64,000 bases of DNA, from contig JACPQR010000143.1 of assembly GCA_016190375.1 (NCBI GenBank), forward strand, positions 61,030 to 125,029. Direction: 5' to 3'. The translations under genes were made by a program, and so were the position numbers. Position 1 is the first letter of the stretch. Each line of letters opens with the position of its first letter. Shown in pieces: positions 8,579 through 16,860 of this stretch. The DNA is from Deltaproteobacteria bacterium. GTDB lineage: Bacteria; Myxococcota_A; Polyangia; JACPQR01. The notes below the pieces were generated by a model. It searched no databases, was not told the origin of the DNA, and saw only the letters and a list, made by a program, of their open reading frames with translations.

Positions 8579-11548
8579 ATGAAGACCTCGCTTGCCTGCT
8601 CGCTCTCGATGCTCCTCCTCGCAACCCTCGCCGCCGGCTGCGGCGACGACGATGACGGTCCCGATTGCTCGCTGCCCGAGGACTGCCCGTCGGCAGCGGA
8701 CGACGAGTGCGGCGGCCGCTGGGACTGCGTGGAGGGCTCCTGCGTCTGCGCCACCTGCGAGGACGGCGACGAGGACCAGTACGGCGTGGGCGCCGGCTGC
8801 CTGGGCGAGGACTGCGACGACGGGGATCCGGAAATCAACGCGGGCGCCGTCGAGGCCTGCGACGGAGTCGACCAGAACTGCAACGACGTCGTGGACGATG
8901 CGACCGGAGCGGCGTTCAGCGCCTGCGAGTGCGGAAACGGCCGGGATGACGACGGCGACGGCGCGATCGACGCCGACGATCCCGGCTGCACCGAGGACGG
9001 AGACGCGAGCGAGCACGGCGACGACAGGGTCTGCGACGACGGGATCGACAACGACGGCGACGGCACGATCGACTTCCAGACCGGCGAGGGAGGCGATCCC
9101 GGCTGCGACAGCCTCGACGACACGGACGAGACGGGCGCCGGCGCCTGCGACGACGGCACCGACAACGACGGCGACGGCAGGACGGACGCGCGAGCGGACG
9201 GGTCGGGAGATCCCGGCTGCGACGATCCGGTCGACGACAGCGAGCTCGGCGACGCCGAGTGCGACGATGGGGAGGACGACGACCTCGACGGCGAGACCGA
9301 CTTCCGCGCCGATGGCGGCGGCGACCTCGGCTGCGAGGCGCCGGACGACGACGACGAGCGCGGCGGCGACAGGGTCTGCGACGACGGCGAAGACAACGAC
9401 GGGGACGGGACGCGCGACTTCGCGCTGGACGGCTCGGGCGACCCCGGCTGCACCGAGCCCGGCGACGACGACGAGGGCGGCCCGAGCGCCTGCGACGACG
9501 GCGAGGACAACGACGCGGACGGCGAGGTCGACATGGACGACCCCGGCTGCGACGATCCCGGGGACGTCACCGAGCGCGGCACGAACGTCTGCGACAACGG
9601 CGCCGACGACGACAACGACGGCGAGACCGACTTCGCCGCCGACGGCTCGGGCGACCCAGGCTGCGACGACCCGACCGAGGACGACGAGCGCGGCGCGGAC
9701 GTCTGCGACAACGGCCTGGACGACGACGACGACGGCACGATGGACTTCCGCCTCGACGGCACGGGCGATCCGGGCTGCGAGACGCGCGACGACGAGACCG
9801 AGGGCGGCGCCGCGGCCTGCGACGACGACGTCGACAACGACCAGGACGGCCTGACCGACCTCGAGGACGGCGGCTGCTCGGGCCCAGGCGACGGCGACGA
9901 GCACGGCATGGACGTCTGCGACGACGGGATCGACAACGACCGGGACGGCATCGCCGACTTCATGACCGGCGACGACGGCGACCCGGGCTGCGACGACCCG
10001 ACCGACGCGAACGAGCACGGCTATTCCATCTGCGACAACGGCGAGGACGACGACGGCGACGGCTTCTTCGACTACCGCACCGACAGCCTGGGCGACCCCG
10101 GCTGCACCGGCATCGAGGATCCGTCCGAGATGGGCGTGACCCAGTGCGACAACGGCCAGGACGACGACGGCGACGACCGCATCGACATCTCCACGAACCC
10201 CGCGGTCAACGATCCCGGCTGCTCGGGCCCGCTGGACGACGACGAGCATGGCCTCGGCGCCTGCGACAACGGGGAGGACGACGACGGCGACGGCTGGGTC
10301 GATTTCACCACGCGCGCCGGAAACGACCCGGGCTGCATCTCGCCGACCGACCCGAGCGAGCTCAGCCTGACTCAGTGCGACAACGGCATCGACGACGACG
10401 GTGACGGCCTGACGGACTACAGCCCGGGCGGTGACGGAGATCCGGGCTGCCTCGAGGCGACCGATGGGTCGGAGCACCGGGAGGATTTCGCCTGCGATGA
10501 CGGGTTGGACAACGACGAGGACAACGGCGAGCTGGGCGGGGGGATCGACTTCAAGGCCGATGGCACCGGGGACCCCGGTTGCACCAGCGCTCTCGACCCC
10601 GACGAGACTGGCGTCACGGCGTGCGACGACGGAGTGGACAACGACGGTGATGGACGCACCGACTGGGCAGCCGATGCCTCGGGTGACCCCGGCTGCTCGG
10701 CGACGACCGACGGCTCGGAGTACGGAACCAACGAGTGCGACAACGGACGGGACGACGACGGCGACGGCACGACGGACTACCGGATCGAGGACGACGCCAG
10801 AGGCGACCCGGGATGCAGCGGCGCCTCCGATGCCAGCGAGCGCTCCGACACGCTCGTCTGCGACAACGGCCTCGACGACGACGATGATGGAGTCAATGAC
10901 TACGCCCTCGATGCGTCGGGTGACCCGGGCTGCGAGGGCCCCGACGACTTCGACGCGAGCGAGCGCGGCGATGGCGCCTGCGACAACGAGATCGACGACG
11001 ACTTCGACGGACGGACGGACTTCAACACGAACCCCGCCCTGAGCGACCCCGGCTGCGATGGCCCCGACGACCAGAACGAGTACTCATCCGATCTCGTCTG
11101 CGACAACGGCCTGGACGACGACGGCGACGGCCTGATCGACGAGAGCCAGGCGGCCGACAACGACCCGGGCTGCACGAGCTTCACCGACGACTCCGAACGG
11201 GAGGACGGGCTCGACTGCGACGACGAGGTCGACAACGACGGCGACGGCTTCACCGACTTCCGCCTCGACGGCTCGGGCGATCCCGGCTGCGGCAGCGCGA
11301 GCGATCCCAGCGAGCTCGACCTCCTCGTCGACTGCGATGACGGAGTCGACAACGACGGCGACGGGCTGGCCGATTGGGAGGACCCGGGCTGCGACGATCC
11401 ACTGGACGCGACCGAGGACACCGCGGACTACCAGTGCGACGACGGCCTCGACAACGAGGAGCCGCCGGACGGCTTCATCGACTACCGCACCGACGGCCTC
11501 CGCGACCCCCAGTGCTCCAGCCCCACCGACAACAGCGAGGGCGCGTAG
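8579..11548 (+). CDS. Giant acidic Cys-repeat lipoprotein (MopE-like motif plus about 23 repeats)
   Basis: This 989-aa lipoprotein has a signal peptide ending in LAAGC (Cys 21). Residues 21-110 are Cys-rich and include a MopE-like putative metal-binding segment (EDCDDGDPEINAGAVEACDG). From about residue 116 to the end there are about 23 imperfect repeats of about 38 residues. The consensus is CDDGxDNDGDGxxDF...GDPGC..P.D.sE.G, each with two Cys and an EF-loop-like DxDGD core. Calcium-dependent folding with one disulfide per repeat is the likely structure; a surface stalk or adhesin role is inferred. Asp content is extreme. It follows the flippase after 36 bases but may have its own promoter; no clear ribosome site is seen. 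Confidence 0.85.
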   Translation: MKTSLACSLSMLLLATLAAGCGDDDDGPDCSLPEDCPSAADDECGGRWDCVEGSCVCATCEDGDEDQYGVGAGCLGEDCDDGDPEINAGAVEACDGVDQNCNDVVDDATGAAFSACECGNGRDDDGDGAIDADDPGCTEDGDASEHGDDRVCDDGIDNDGDGTIDFQTGEGGDPGCDSLDDTDETGAGACDDGTDNDGDGRTDARADGSGDPGCDDPVDDSELGDAECDDGEDDDLDGETDFRADGGGDLGCEAPDDDDERGGDRVCDDGEDNDGDGTRDFALDGSGDPGCTEPGDDDEGGPSACDDGEDNDADGEVDMDDPGCDDPGDVTERGTNVCDNGADDDNDGETDFAADGSGDPGCDDPTEDDERGADVCDNGLDDDDDGTMDFRLDGTGDPGCETRDDETEGGAAACDDDVDNDQDGLTDLEDGGCSGPGDGDEHGMDVCDDGIDNDRDGIADFMTGDDGDPGCDDPTDANEHGYSICDNGEDDDGDGFFDYRTDSLGDPGCTGIEDPSEMGVTQCDNGQDDDGDDRIDISTNPAVNDPGCSGPLDDDEHGLGACDNGEDDDGDGWVDFTTRAGNDPGCISPTDPSELSLTQCDNGIDDDGDGLTDYSPGGDGDPGCLEATDGSEHREDFACDDGLDNDEDNGELGGGIDFKADGTGDPGCTSALDPDETGVTACDDGVDNDGDGRTDWAADASGDPGCSATTDGSEYGTNECDNGRDDDGDGTTDYRIEDDARGDPGCSGASDASERSDTLVCDNGLDDDDDGVNDYALDASGDPGCEGPDDFDASERGDGACDNEIDDDFDGRTDFNTNPALSDPGCDGPDDQNEYSSDLVCDNGLDDDGDGLIDESQAADNDPGCTSFTDDSEREDGLDCDDEVDNDGDGFTDFRLDGSGDPGCGSASDPSELDLLVDCDDGVDNDGDGLADWEDPGCDDPLDATEDTADYQCDDGLDNEEPPDGFIDYRTDGLRDPQCSSPTDNSEGA
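8924..11545 (+). repeat. About 23 coding tandem repeats of roughly 114 bp
   Basis: These are degenerate in-gene repeats of roughly 99-132 bp encoding the CDDGxDNDGDG...GDPGC unit. Copies differ in length (units 6, 9 and 22 lack the central RADGSG-type strand) and in sequence, so this is an old array rather than a recent expansion. Unit 15 carries an insertion (NDEDNGELGGGIDF), and the last unit has lost the DGDG core (NEEPPDGF). Confidence 0.85.
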
Positions 11549-11721
11549 AACCGCGAACGGGGATCCGGCGGCACCCAGGACGAGGTCGGGCAGCCCGCAC
11601 GGACACGGACCGCCGCGACGAGGACGCCGGGGCCGCTCGAGCGCGGGAGGCACACGCCCCGGTTGTACGGTCGCCCCGCTTGCGGGGATGGTCGCGAAGT
11701 CCCGGGTCGCAGCAGCCGTGC

Positions 11722-11727
11722 TATCCT
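11722..11727 (+). promoter_or_regulatory. -10 TATCCT before ATG 11737
   Basis: TATCCT ends nine bases before ATG 11737, so the transcript would have at most a 2-3-base leader. It marks the start of the small two-gene operon. Confidence 0.5.
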
Positions 11728-11736
11728 CGAGAGCGA

Positions 11737-12030
11737 ATGAGCGCCGCTGATTCGGGCGGTCTTCCACGCCGAGGCCGGCCGCCGCCCCGCGAGCGCGCGC
11801 ACTTCGCGGCAATTGCCAAGGCGATGGCGGAGGAGAAGCGGCTGCAGATCGAGCGCGCGGCCCGGGCCGAGACCGCGGATGGGATCGTGGTCGGGCTCCG
11901 CCTGGCGGCGATCTTCCCCCTGAGCGAAGAGGCCCGCGCCATGGAGGAGCACCGCGCAGCGGAGCAGGTCGGGTTGCGCCGGCGCGCGATCTCGCTGCGC
12001 GGATCGATGCTCCCGGGACGCGTCGCTTGA
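11737..12030 (+). CDS. Small Arg/Ala-rich protein, putative partner of nucleotidyltransferase
   Basis: This 97-aa basic, helical protein starts MSAADSGGLPRRGRPP. The middle (FAAIAKAMAEEKRLQIERA) is a helix, with FPLSEEARAMEEHRAAEQVG later. I do not recognise the family. The stop codon overlaps the TTG of the next gene (TTGA), as is typical of two-component toxin-antitoxin operons with an AbiEii-like nucleotidyltransferase. By position it may be an antitoxin or regulatory partner; that is inference from context only. It could also be an unrelated small protein. Confidence 0.6.
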   Translation: MSAADSGGLPRRGRPPPRERAHFAAIAKAMAEEKRLQIERAARAETADGIVVGLRLAAIFPLSEEARAMEEHRAAEQVGLRRRAISLRGSMLPGRVA

Positions 12031-12593
12031 GCACGGCGGAGGCGCCACTCCTTGCCATCGTTCGAGCGCTCGAGGATGCAGGCGTCCGCTGGGCCTTCGT
12101 CGGCGCTGCCGCCCGAAATACCTGGGCACCACCACGGCTGACGACGGACATCGATCTCGCCGTCATCGCAGATGCCGAGAGCTGGCCGCGCATTGTCGCG
12201 GCCGTGACGGCCCTGGGCTACGCGCAAGCGGTCGTGACGATGGGCGAGGCCGGTGACCCTGTCCCGGCCGTCGCGGTGTTTCGCAACGAGTCAGCCGACC
12301 CGCCCCACCGGCAGGTCGACCTGCTCGTCGCCGGGACGGAGTTCGAGCGAGAGGCGATCGACAGAGCCGTCGCCCGACCGCTCGGAGGCGCCACGGTCCG
12401 CGTCATCACCCGGGAGGATCTCATCGTATACAAGCTGATCGCGTGGCGCGCCCGGGATCGGCAGGATATCGCCGACGTGCTCGCAACGGCGGCCATGGCG
12501 GGGGCCCAGATCGACCATGCCTACGTCCGTCGCTGGGCGGAGGCCTGGGAAGTCGAGGACCGGCTGGACGCCGCCCTCCGCGGTGAGGCCTGA
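12027..12593 (+). CDS. AbiEii/MNT-like nucleotidyltransferase
   Basis: This 188-aa protein has a Pol-beta-like nucleotidyltransferase fold. The GVRWAFVGAAARNTW start is followed by PRLTTDIDLAV, where the conserved D.D metal ligands are visible at about 39 and 41. The third strand is RQVDLLV. The family motif REDLIVYKLIAWRARDRQDI sits near 130-150, as in AbiEii and DUF6036-type proteins. Such enzymes transfer nucleotides to RNA or protein and often act as toxins, or belong to abortive-infection pairs. It starts with TTG, coupled to the upstream 97-aa gene. It lies between surface and glycan genes, as accessory cargo might. Fold confidence is high; toxin activity is inferred. Confidence 0.8.
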   Translation: MSTAEAPLLAIVRALEDAGVRWAFVGAAARNTWAPPRLTTDIDLAVIADAESWPRIVAAVTALGYAQAVVTMGEAGDPVPAVAVFRNESADPPHRQVDLLVAGTEFEREAIDRAVARPLGGATVRVITREDLIVYKLIAWRARDRQDIADVLATAAMAGAQIDHAYVRRWAEAWEVEDRLDAALRGEA

Positions 12594-12615
12594 ACGGAAG
12601 CCCCTCCGGTTCAGG
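12589..12615. terminator. Hairpin spanning both convergent stop codons
   Basis: CCTGAACGGA (12589-12598) pairs with TCCGGTTCAGG (12605-12615) with one bulged base and a short loop. The TGA stop of the plus-strand gene and the TGA of the minus-strand glycosyltransferase both lie inside the arms. No T-tract follows, so bidirectional termination is inferred, not shown. Confidence 0.5.
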
Positions 12616-13834
12616 AGCCCGTTCCGCTCCAGAGCGCTCGCAGGGCGCGGTAGGCGAGGCGCGGGCGCCTGGCGCGGACGACCTCCGTGGAGAGCCGGCG
12701 GATCTCGTCCGCCTTCAGGTCCCAGCCGAAGTCTCGCAGCGCCCGGGTCTTGCCGGCCTCGCCCATCCGGCGGACGAGGGTGGGATCGGAGAGCAGCTCG
12801 TCGAGGGCACGGGCGAAGTCCTCGGGGCTCTCGGGATCGCACAAGAACCCTGTCTCGCCGTGCTCCACCGCGTCGACGGTGCCGCCGGAGCGGCCGCCCA
12901 CGACCGGCTTCGCCTGGCAGCCGGCCTCGAGGAAGACCATGCCGAAGCCCTCGACGTCGACCTGGCCATGCTGGTCGCGATCGGCGCGGTTGGCGAGCAG
13001 GAACACGTCGCACAGCGCGTAGTGCCGCACGAGGTCGTCGAGCGGGACGTCCTCGGCCCAGCGGACCCGGCCTTCGAGCCCGAGCTCCCCGACGAGGCCC
13101 TGGATCCGCGGCTTGTCCTCGCCCTTGCCGACCATGAGGTAGACGACGTCGGGGTGCTTGTCGCGGAGGATCCGGAGCGCCCTGAGGCCCGTGTCGTAGC
13201 CCTTGCGCGGCGAGAAGCGCGCGACGGTGAGGATCGCCCGCTTTCCTTCGAGCCCGTAGCGCGCGCGAAGGTCGGCGGTCTCGACGGGACGCGAGAAACG
13301 CTCGATGTCGACGCCCGGCGTCACGAGGCGGATCCTGTCCTCGCGCACGCCCGAGCGGCGCAGCAGATCGGCGGTGAAGCGCGAGTTGGCGACCACCAGG
13401 TCCGCCTGCCGGCAGACCAGAGAGAGGACGTGCTTGCGGAAGCGTGACGCGGCGAGGAGCGTATGGTCCTCGCCGTGGGACCAGTAGATGTAGGGCACCC
13501 CGAACACTCTGCTCCAGACCACCGAGAAGATGCCGGCGGGATAGACGTCGCCCGAGTGGACGAGGTCGGCCCCCGTGCGCAGGAGCTCGCCCGTGAGGTA
13601 GGCCATGTAGCCCGGGTACTTGGTCAGGAGCGTCCGGTAGTCTGCGGTGTCCCAGACCTCGAAGCGGCGGACGATCGGGAACTTCTCGCGCGCGTCGAAC
13701 TCGGCGTGCCCGTCGACGCGCTTGGTCACGACCTTCATCTCGGCCGGCGGGAAGCGCCTCGCGACCTCGTAGTAGTACATGCGCGATCCGCCCCACACGG
13801 GAGGGAAGCGCTCGGACACCAGAAGGACCTTCAT
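12611..13834 (-). CDS. GT4 family glycosyltransferase
   Basis: This 407-aa protein has a two-Rossmann GT-B layout. The N-terminus is MKVLLVSERFPPVWGGSRMY. The middle has LVTPGVDIERFS and TVARFSPRKGYDTGLRALR. The C-terminal donor site is FGMVFLEAGCQAKPVVGGRS with the E-x7-E type motif, then AVEHGETGFLCDPESP. This is a classic retaining GT4, transferring a sugar from an NDP donor to a growing glycan at the cytoplasmic face. ATG 13834 is chosen because upstream codons lack family similarity. The gene is divergent from the LbH acyltransferase, with 51 bases between, and convergent with the nucleotidyltransferase. Confidence 0.9.
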   Translation of the reverse strand: MKVLLVSERFPPVWGGSRMYYYEVARRFPPAEMKVVTKRVDGHAEFDAREKFPIVRRFEVWDTADYRTLLTKYPGYMAYLTGELLRTGADLVHSGDVYPAGIFSVVWSRVFGVPYIYWSHGEDHTLLAASRFRKHVLSLVCRQADLVVANSRFTADLLRRSGVREDRIRLVTPGVDIERFSRPVETADLRARYGLEGKRAILTVARFSPRKGYDTGLRALRILRDKHPDVVYLMVGKGEDKPRIQGLVGELGLEGRVRWAEDVPLDDLVRHYALCDVFLLANRADRDQHGQVDVEGFGMVFLEAGCQAKPVVGGRSGGTVDAVEHGETGFLCDPESPEDFARALDELLSDPTLVRRMGEAGKTRALRDFGWDLKADEIRRLSTEVVRARRPRLAYRALRALWSGTGS

Positions 13835-13872
13835 GAGGATCGGCGCCTCGACTCTTCGACGATCGGGGGTGG

Positions 13873-13878
13873 TATCAT
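13873..13878 (+). promoter_or_regulatory. -10 TATCAT, leaderless start at GTG 13886
   Basis: TATCAT ends seven bases before GTG 13886, so the predicted transcript begins at or next to the start codon. No ribosome site is present. Confidence 0.6.
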
Positions 13879-13885
13879 TCGCGGC

Positions 13886-14476
13886 GTGAGCACGACCAGC
13901 ATCCTCGCCGCTTTCCGCGCGGACTTGAAGCGTCATTTCGAGCCGGGCTCGTCCCTGGCGTCGAAGGCCATGACGGTGCTGGGGACCCAGGGGATCTGGG
14001 CGACCGCGGTGTTTCGCTTCGGCCAGTGGGTGTACGGCGATGCGCCCTCCGCCGTGCGCGTGCCGCTCAAGGTCGGGTACAAGCTGGCGGCAAAGGTCGT
14101 CGAGGTCACGACCGGGATCTCGGTACCGGCGAGCGCCAGGATCGGGCCGGGCTTCTACATCGGGCACTTCGGCGCGATCATCGTGCACCCCGACACCGTG
14201 ATGGGCGAGGGCTGCTCGATCGGACAGGGCGTCACGATCGGGACGGCCGGGCGGGGGAAAGACCGCACTCCGGTCATCGGGAACCGCGTCTATCTCGGAG
14301 CCGGCTCCAAGGTCCTGGGTGGCATCAACCTGGGTGACGACGTCGCGGTCGGCGCGAACGCCGTGGTGACTCGCGATCTGCCGAGCGGCGTCACCGCCGT
14401 CGGCGTCCCGGCCAAGATCGTGCGGGGGCCCGGTGCGGAGGTCATCGAGATGTCGCAGGCGCGACCGAAGGGCTAG
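13886..14476 (+). CDS. Serine O-acetyltransferase-like left-handed beta-helix acyltransferase
   Basis: This 196-aa protein has an N-terminal helical part (LAAFRADLKRHFEPG) and then a left-handed beta-helix of hexapeptide repeats. They run from IGPGFYIGHFGAIIVHP through MGEGCSIGQGVTIG to LGDDVAVGANAVVTRDLPSG, ending VGVPAKIVRGPG. It resembles the CysE/serine acetyltransferase family, with the catalytic His probably in GHFGAIIVH. Within a polysaccharide locus an acetyl-CoA-dependent O-acetylation of sugar is as likely as cysteine synthesis. GTG is chosen by the -10 spacing and because codons further upstream run antisense through the glycosyltransferase. The stop is embedded in a small palindrome shared with the next convergent gene. 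Confidence 0.85.
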   Translation: MSTTSILAAFRADLKRHFEPGSSLASKAMTVLGTQGIWATAVFRFGQWVYGDAPSAVRVPLKVGYKLAAKVVEVTTGISVPASARIGPGFYIGHFGAIIVHPDTVMGEGCSIGQGVTIGTAGRGKDRTPVIGNRVYLGAGSKVLGGINLGDDVAVGANAVVTRDLPSGVTAVGVPAKIVRGPGAEVIEMSQARPKG

Positions 14477-14485
14477 TTACTAGCC
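14471..14485. terminator. Short palindrome containing both convergent stops
   Basis: GGCTAG-TTA-CTAGCC is a perfect 6-bp inverted repeat with a three-base loop. The TAG of the acyltransferase (14474-14476) and the TAG of the ligase on the other strand (14480-14482) are both inside it. The arms are short, so a terminator role is weakly supported. Confidence 0.3.
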
Positions 14486-15829
14486 GAAGCCCCTCGGCTC
14501 GTCGGCGTAGTCGGGCACCGGCACCGTGCCGCCGGCGCCGACGGGGATGCTCGTGCGCGAGACCGTCCCGAGCGACATCTCGGCCTCCGCGATGCGGTCG
14601 CGCTCCTCGATGATGAGAAGCGCCATCGTCAAGCCGGTGAGGGTCCAGACGGGAACGCCGATCGGGACGTAGCTCAAGCGATCCCCGAACAGGTTGCAGA
14701 TGACGGCGCTCGCCCACATGAGCGCGCAGCCGCGCCCCATGCCGCGCGAGAAGTCGCTCCTCGCGCTGTCGTGCAGGATCCAGCCGAGCTTGATCGCGCC
14801 CAGGAAGAACAGCGCCATGAGGAGGAAGCCGCCCGGTCCGAGCTCGGCCCAGCAGCGCATGAAGAAGTTGTGCGTGTCGAGCTTCAGGCTGTAGTCGATC
14901 TTGTGCTTCGTGGAGAAGAGCCGGTAGCCGACGCCGAGCGGGTAGCGCAGTCCCATCCGGAAGGCGTGGTTCCACAGCTCGAGGCGCGTCGCCGCGCTGG
15001 CGTCGAGACCCTCCGTTCCCCCGCCGAACGCGGGGATCGCGGCGCACGCGAGGAACGTCACCCGCACCAGCCACTTCTGCTTGCGGAAGAAGCTGTAGGC
15101 GACGGCCGCCGCTGCGGAGAGCATCGCTCCGCGCGAGGCGCTGTAGACGACCCCGAGGAACAAGAGCGCCACCTCGATCGGGACGAGGATTCTCCAGAAC
15201 GCGCTGCGGTAGTGCCAGAACAGGCCCGTGAAGAACATCCCTACGTAGAGGTAGTAGGCGGCCATCTCGTTCGACTGCAGGTGGACGAAGACGCCCGCGA
15301 GCGCCTTGATCATCCACTTCTTGTCCTCGTCCCACTGCTTCGGGTCGATGCCGCGCGGCATGGGCAGGGCGTTGATCCGCCCGACCTCCGGGTAATACAG
15401 GACCAGGTAGTAGCCGACGAAGTACGCGGAGGCGATGACCAGGACCACGAGCACCTTCTTGATCTGGTCCTCGGTCTTGATGCACTTGGCGGCGAGGAAG
15501 AACATCAAGCCCCCCGTCAGCTCGTCGCGCCAGTCCGTCAGGCGGAAATCGTCCAGGCCCGCCGGCAGCCCCACCCAGCCCGTGAACAGCACCCCGTACC
15601 AGCACGCGGCGAACGCCAGCGCGAGGTAGAGGACGATGGTCCTCGCGAGCTTCGGCCAGTGCGGCTGCGATGGAGCCTTGGGCTCCGCAACCGTCCCGAG
15701 CAGGATCATCAGGGCTGTCGCGATGATGACGTTCTGGAGGTTCAGACCCGCCGGGCCCTTGGGGATCCAGTCCACCAGGATGGTGTTGGGCAGAACCGCG
15801 ACACAGAACGCCAACACGAACCAGGTCAT
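14480..15829 (-). CDS. O-antigen ligase-like membrane protein (Wzy_C/WaaL family)
   Basis: This 449-aa polytopic protein has about 11-12 membrane helices. A large periplasmic loop includes RLELWNHAFRMGLRYPLGVG, followed by DTHNFFMRCWAELGPGGFLL. The H-N-x6-E-x-G pattern (THNFFMRCWAELG) is the hallmark of the O-antigen ligase/polymerase superfamily. Upstream, YSASRGAMLSA is the usual SRG loop. The protein would transfer or polymerise undecaprenyl-linked glycans in the periplasm. ATG 15829 is preferred over GTG 15847 because GGAGGT lies ten bases upstream and the GTG falls in a TACAGT hexamer. The C-terminal 40 residues are cytoplasmic and disordered. Confidence 0.85.
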   Translation of the reverse strand: MTWFVLAFCVAVLPNTILVDWIPKGPAGLNLQNVIIATALMILLGTVAEPKAPSQPHWPKLARTIVLYLALAFAACWYGVLFTGWVGLPAGLDDFRLTDWRDELTGGLMFFLAAKCIKTEDQIKKVLVVLVIASAYFVGYYLVLYYPEVGRINALPMPRGIDPKQWDEDKKWMIKALAGVFVHLQSNEMAAYYLYVGMFFTGLFWHYRSAFWRILVPIEVALLFLGVVYSASRGAMLSAAAAVAYSFFRKQKWLVRVTFLACAAIPAFGGGTEGLDASAATRLELWNHAFRMGLRYPLGVGYRLFSTKHKIDYSLKLDTHNFFMRCWAELGPGGFLLMALFFLGAIKLGWILHDSARSDFSRGMGRGCALMWASAVICNLFGDRLSYVPIGVPVWTLTGLTMALLIIEERDRIAEAEMSLGTVSRTSIPVGAGGTVPVPDYADEPRGFG

Positions 15830-15966
15830 TCGCTGCCGGACCTCCACTGTACGATCCCCGGCCTGGAAGGGACAACGTGTTCGAGATAGCGCGCCCGGCC
15901 AGGGCGCCTTCCTTACACGTGCCCAAGCCGGCGGGGGTGGTGCTGGAGGGTTTGAGGGTGCCCGGT

Positions 15967-15995
15967 TTGGGAATGCGAAACCCTGCGACTATACT
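15967..15995 (+). promoter_or_regulatory. Promoter TTGGGA-17-TATACT, leaderless start at GTG 16003
   Basis: TTGGGA (15967-15972) is separated by 17 bases from TATACT (15990-15995), the best sigma70-like pair in the window. GTG 16003 begins seven bases after the -10, so the transcript is probably leaderless. Confidence 0.6.
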
Positions 15996-16002
15996 GGCGC
16001 CC

Positions 16003-16860
16003 GTGCGCTCGAGGGCGTGCCCGTGGTCCGTCGTCCTTGGTTGGCTCGTGGTCTTCCCCGTGGCCGCCTCGGGGCAGGAGCCGCTCGCCGACGTCGAGCA
16101 GATGGTGCGTGAGCTCCGCTACGAGGAGGCGCTCGAGCGAGCGCGCGCCGTCCGGTCCGAACCGCGCACGAGCCCCGAGATTCGCCTGCGGGCCGTGGAG
16201 CTGCAGGCGACGGCGCACCTCGGGCTCGGCGACGAGACGGCGGCTCGCGAGGCGTTCGCCGAGCTTCTCGCGCTCGATCCCGGCTACCGGCTCGCGAACG
16301 CGCGACCGTCGCCGCGGGTGCAGGACGTCTTCCTGAACGTCCAGCAGACCGTCCGACCGCGACTGGAAGGGCAGCTCATCGTCGCCGTCGCGGCGCCGTC
16401 GATCGACGGCTCTCCCGCCGCGGTCTCGGCGCTGCCCGCCGGAGAGCACGCGCTCGTCCGCGTCGCGTTCGAGGTTCGCGGCAACGGTCCCGAGGTGACC
16501 ATCGATGCGGAGCCGGGAGGCCCGCCATGGCGGGCGGACGTGCCGGTGGACAGCCGCGAGGCCGCTCGGCGGATCGGGATCGTCGGACGAGGCTACGCCC
16601 CTTCGGGCGAGCTCGCCGCCGTCTCGGAGCTGGTACGCGCGCCGGCGCCCACCCGCGAGGCTCGAGGGGGCGAGCCGGACACGGCGCCCGCGGCGCCGCG
16701 TTCGAGCGCGACCAGGCGGCGACCCGAGCGCGAGCCGGGGATCGTCGAACGGCCCTGGTTCTGGGCGACGATCGGGGCCGTCGTCGTCGTCGGCACGTTC
16801 GTGCTGCTCGCCCTCTCGGGAGGCTCGAGCGAGCCGGCCGCGTCGGGGGCATCCGAATGA
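16003..16860 (+). CDS. Secreted TPR-like protein with C-terminal membrane anchor
   Basis: From GTG 16003 this is a 285-aa protein. The signal peptide VRSRACPWSVVLGWLVVFPV ends near ASG-Q. A TPR-like helical part (VEQMVRELRYEEALERARAV, then AREAFAELLALDPGYRLA) is followed by the PSPRVQDVFLNVQ segment. A beta-rich domain comes next, then a proline/Arg linker, and one C-terminal membrane helix (FWATIGAVVVVGTFVLLALS). An upstream ATG at 15973 is in frame, but it precedes the -10 and would spoil the signal peptide. This layout is common in myxobacterial envelope proteins. The stop overlaps the ATG of the next gene (ATGA). No catalytic motif is seen and the function is unknown. Confidence 0.75.
   Translation: MRSRACPWSVVLGWLVVFPVAASGQEPLADVEQMVRELRYEEALERARAVRSEPRTSPEIRLRAVELQATAHLGLGDETAAREAFAELLALDPGYRLANARPSPRVQDVFLNVQQTVRPRLEGQLIVAVAAPSIDGSPAAVSALPAGEHALVRVAFEVRGNGPEVTIDAEPGGPPWRADVPVDSREAARRIGIVGRGYAPSGELAAVSELVRAPAPTREARGGEPDTAPAAPRSSATRRRPEREPGIVERPWFWATIGAVVVVGTFVLLALSGGSSEPAASGASE

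Noticed and set aside
7541..10477. 978-codon open frame on the minus strand
   Set aside because: It runs antisense to the flippase and the repeat lipoprotein. Its Val/Ala/Asp pattern is the reverse reading of the GAC-rich repeats, so it is a shadow.
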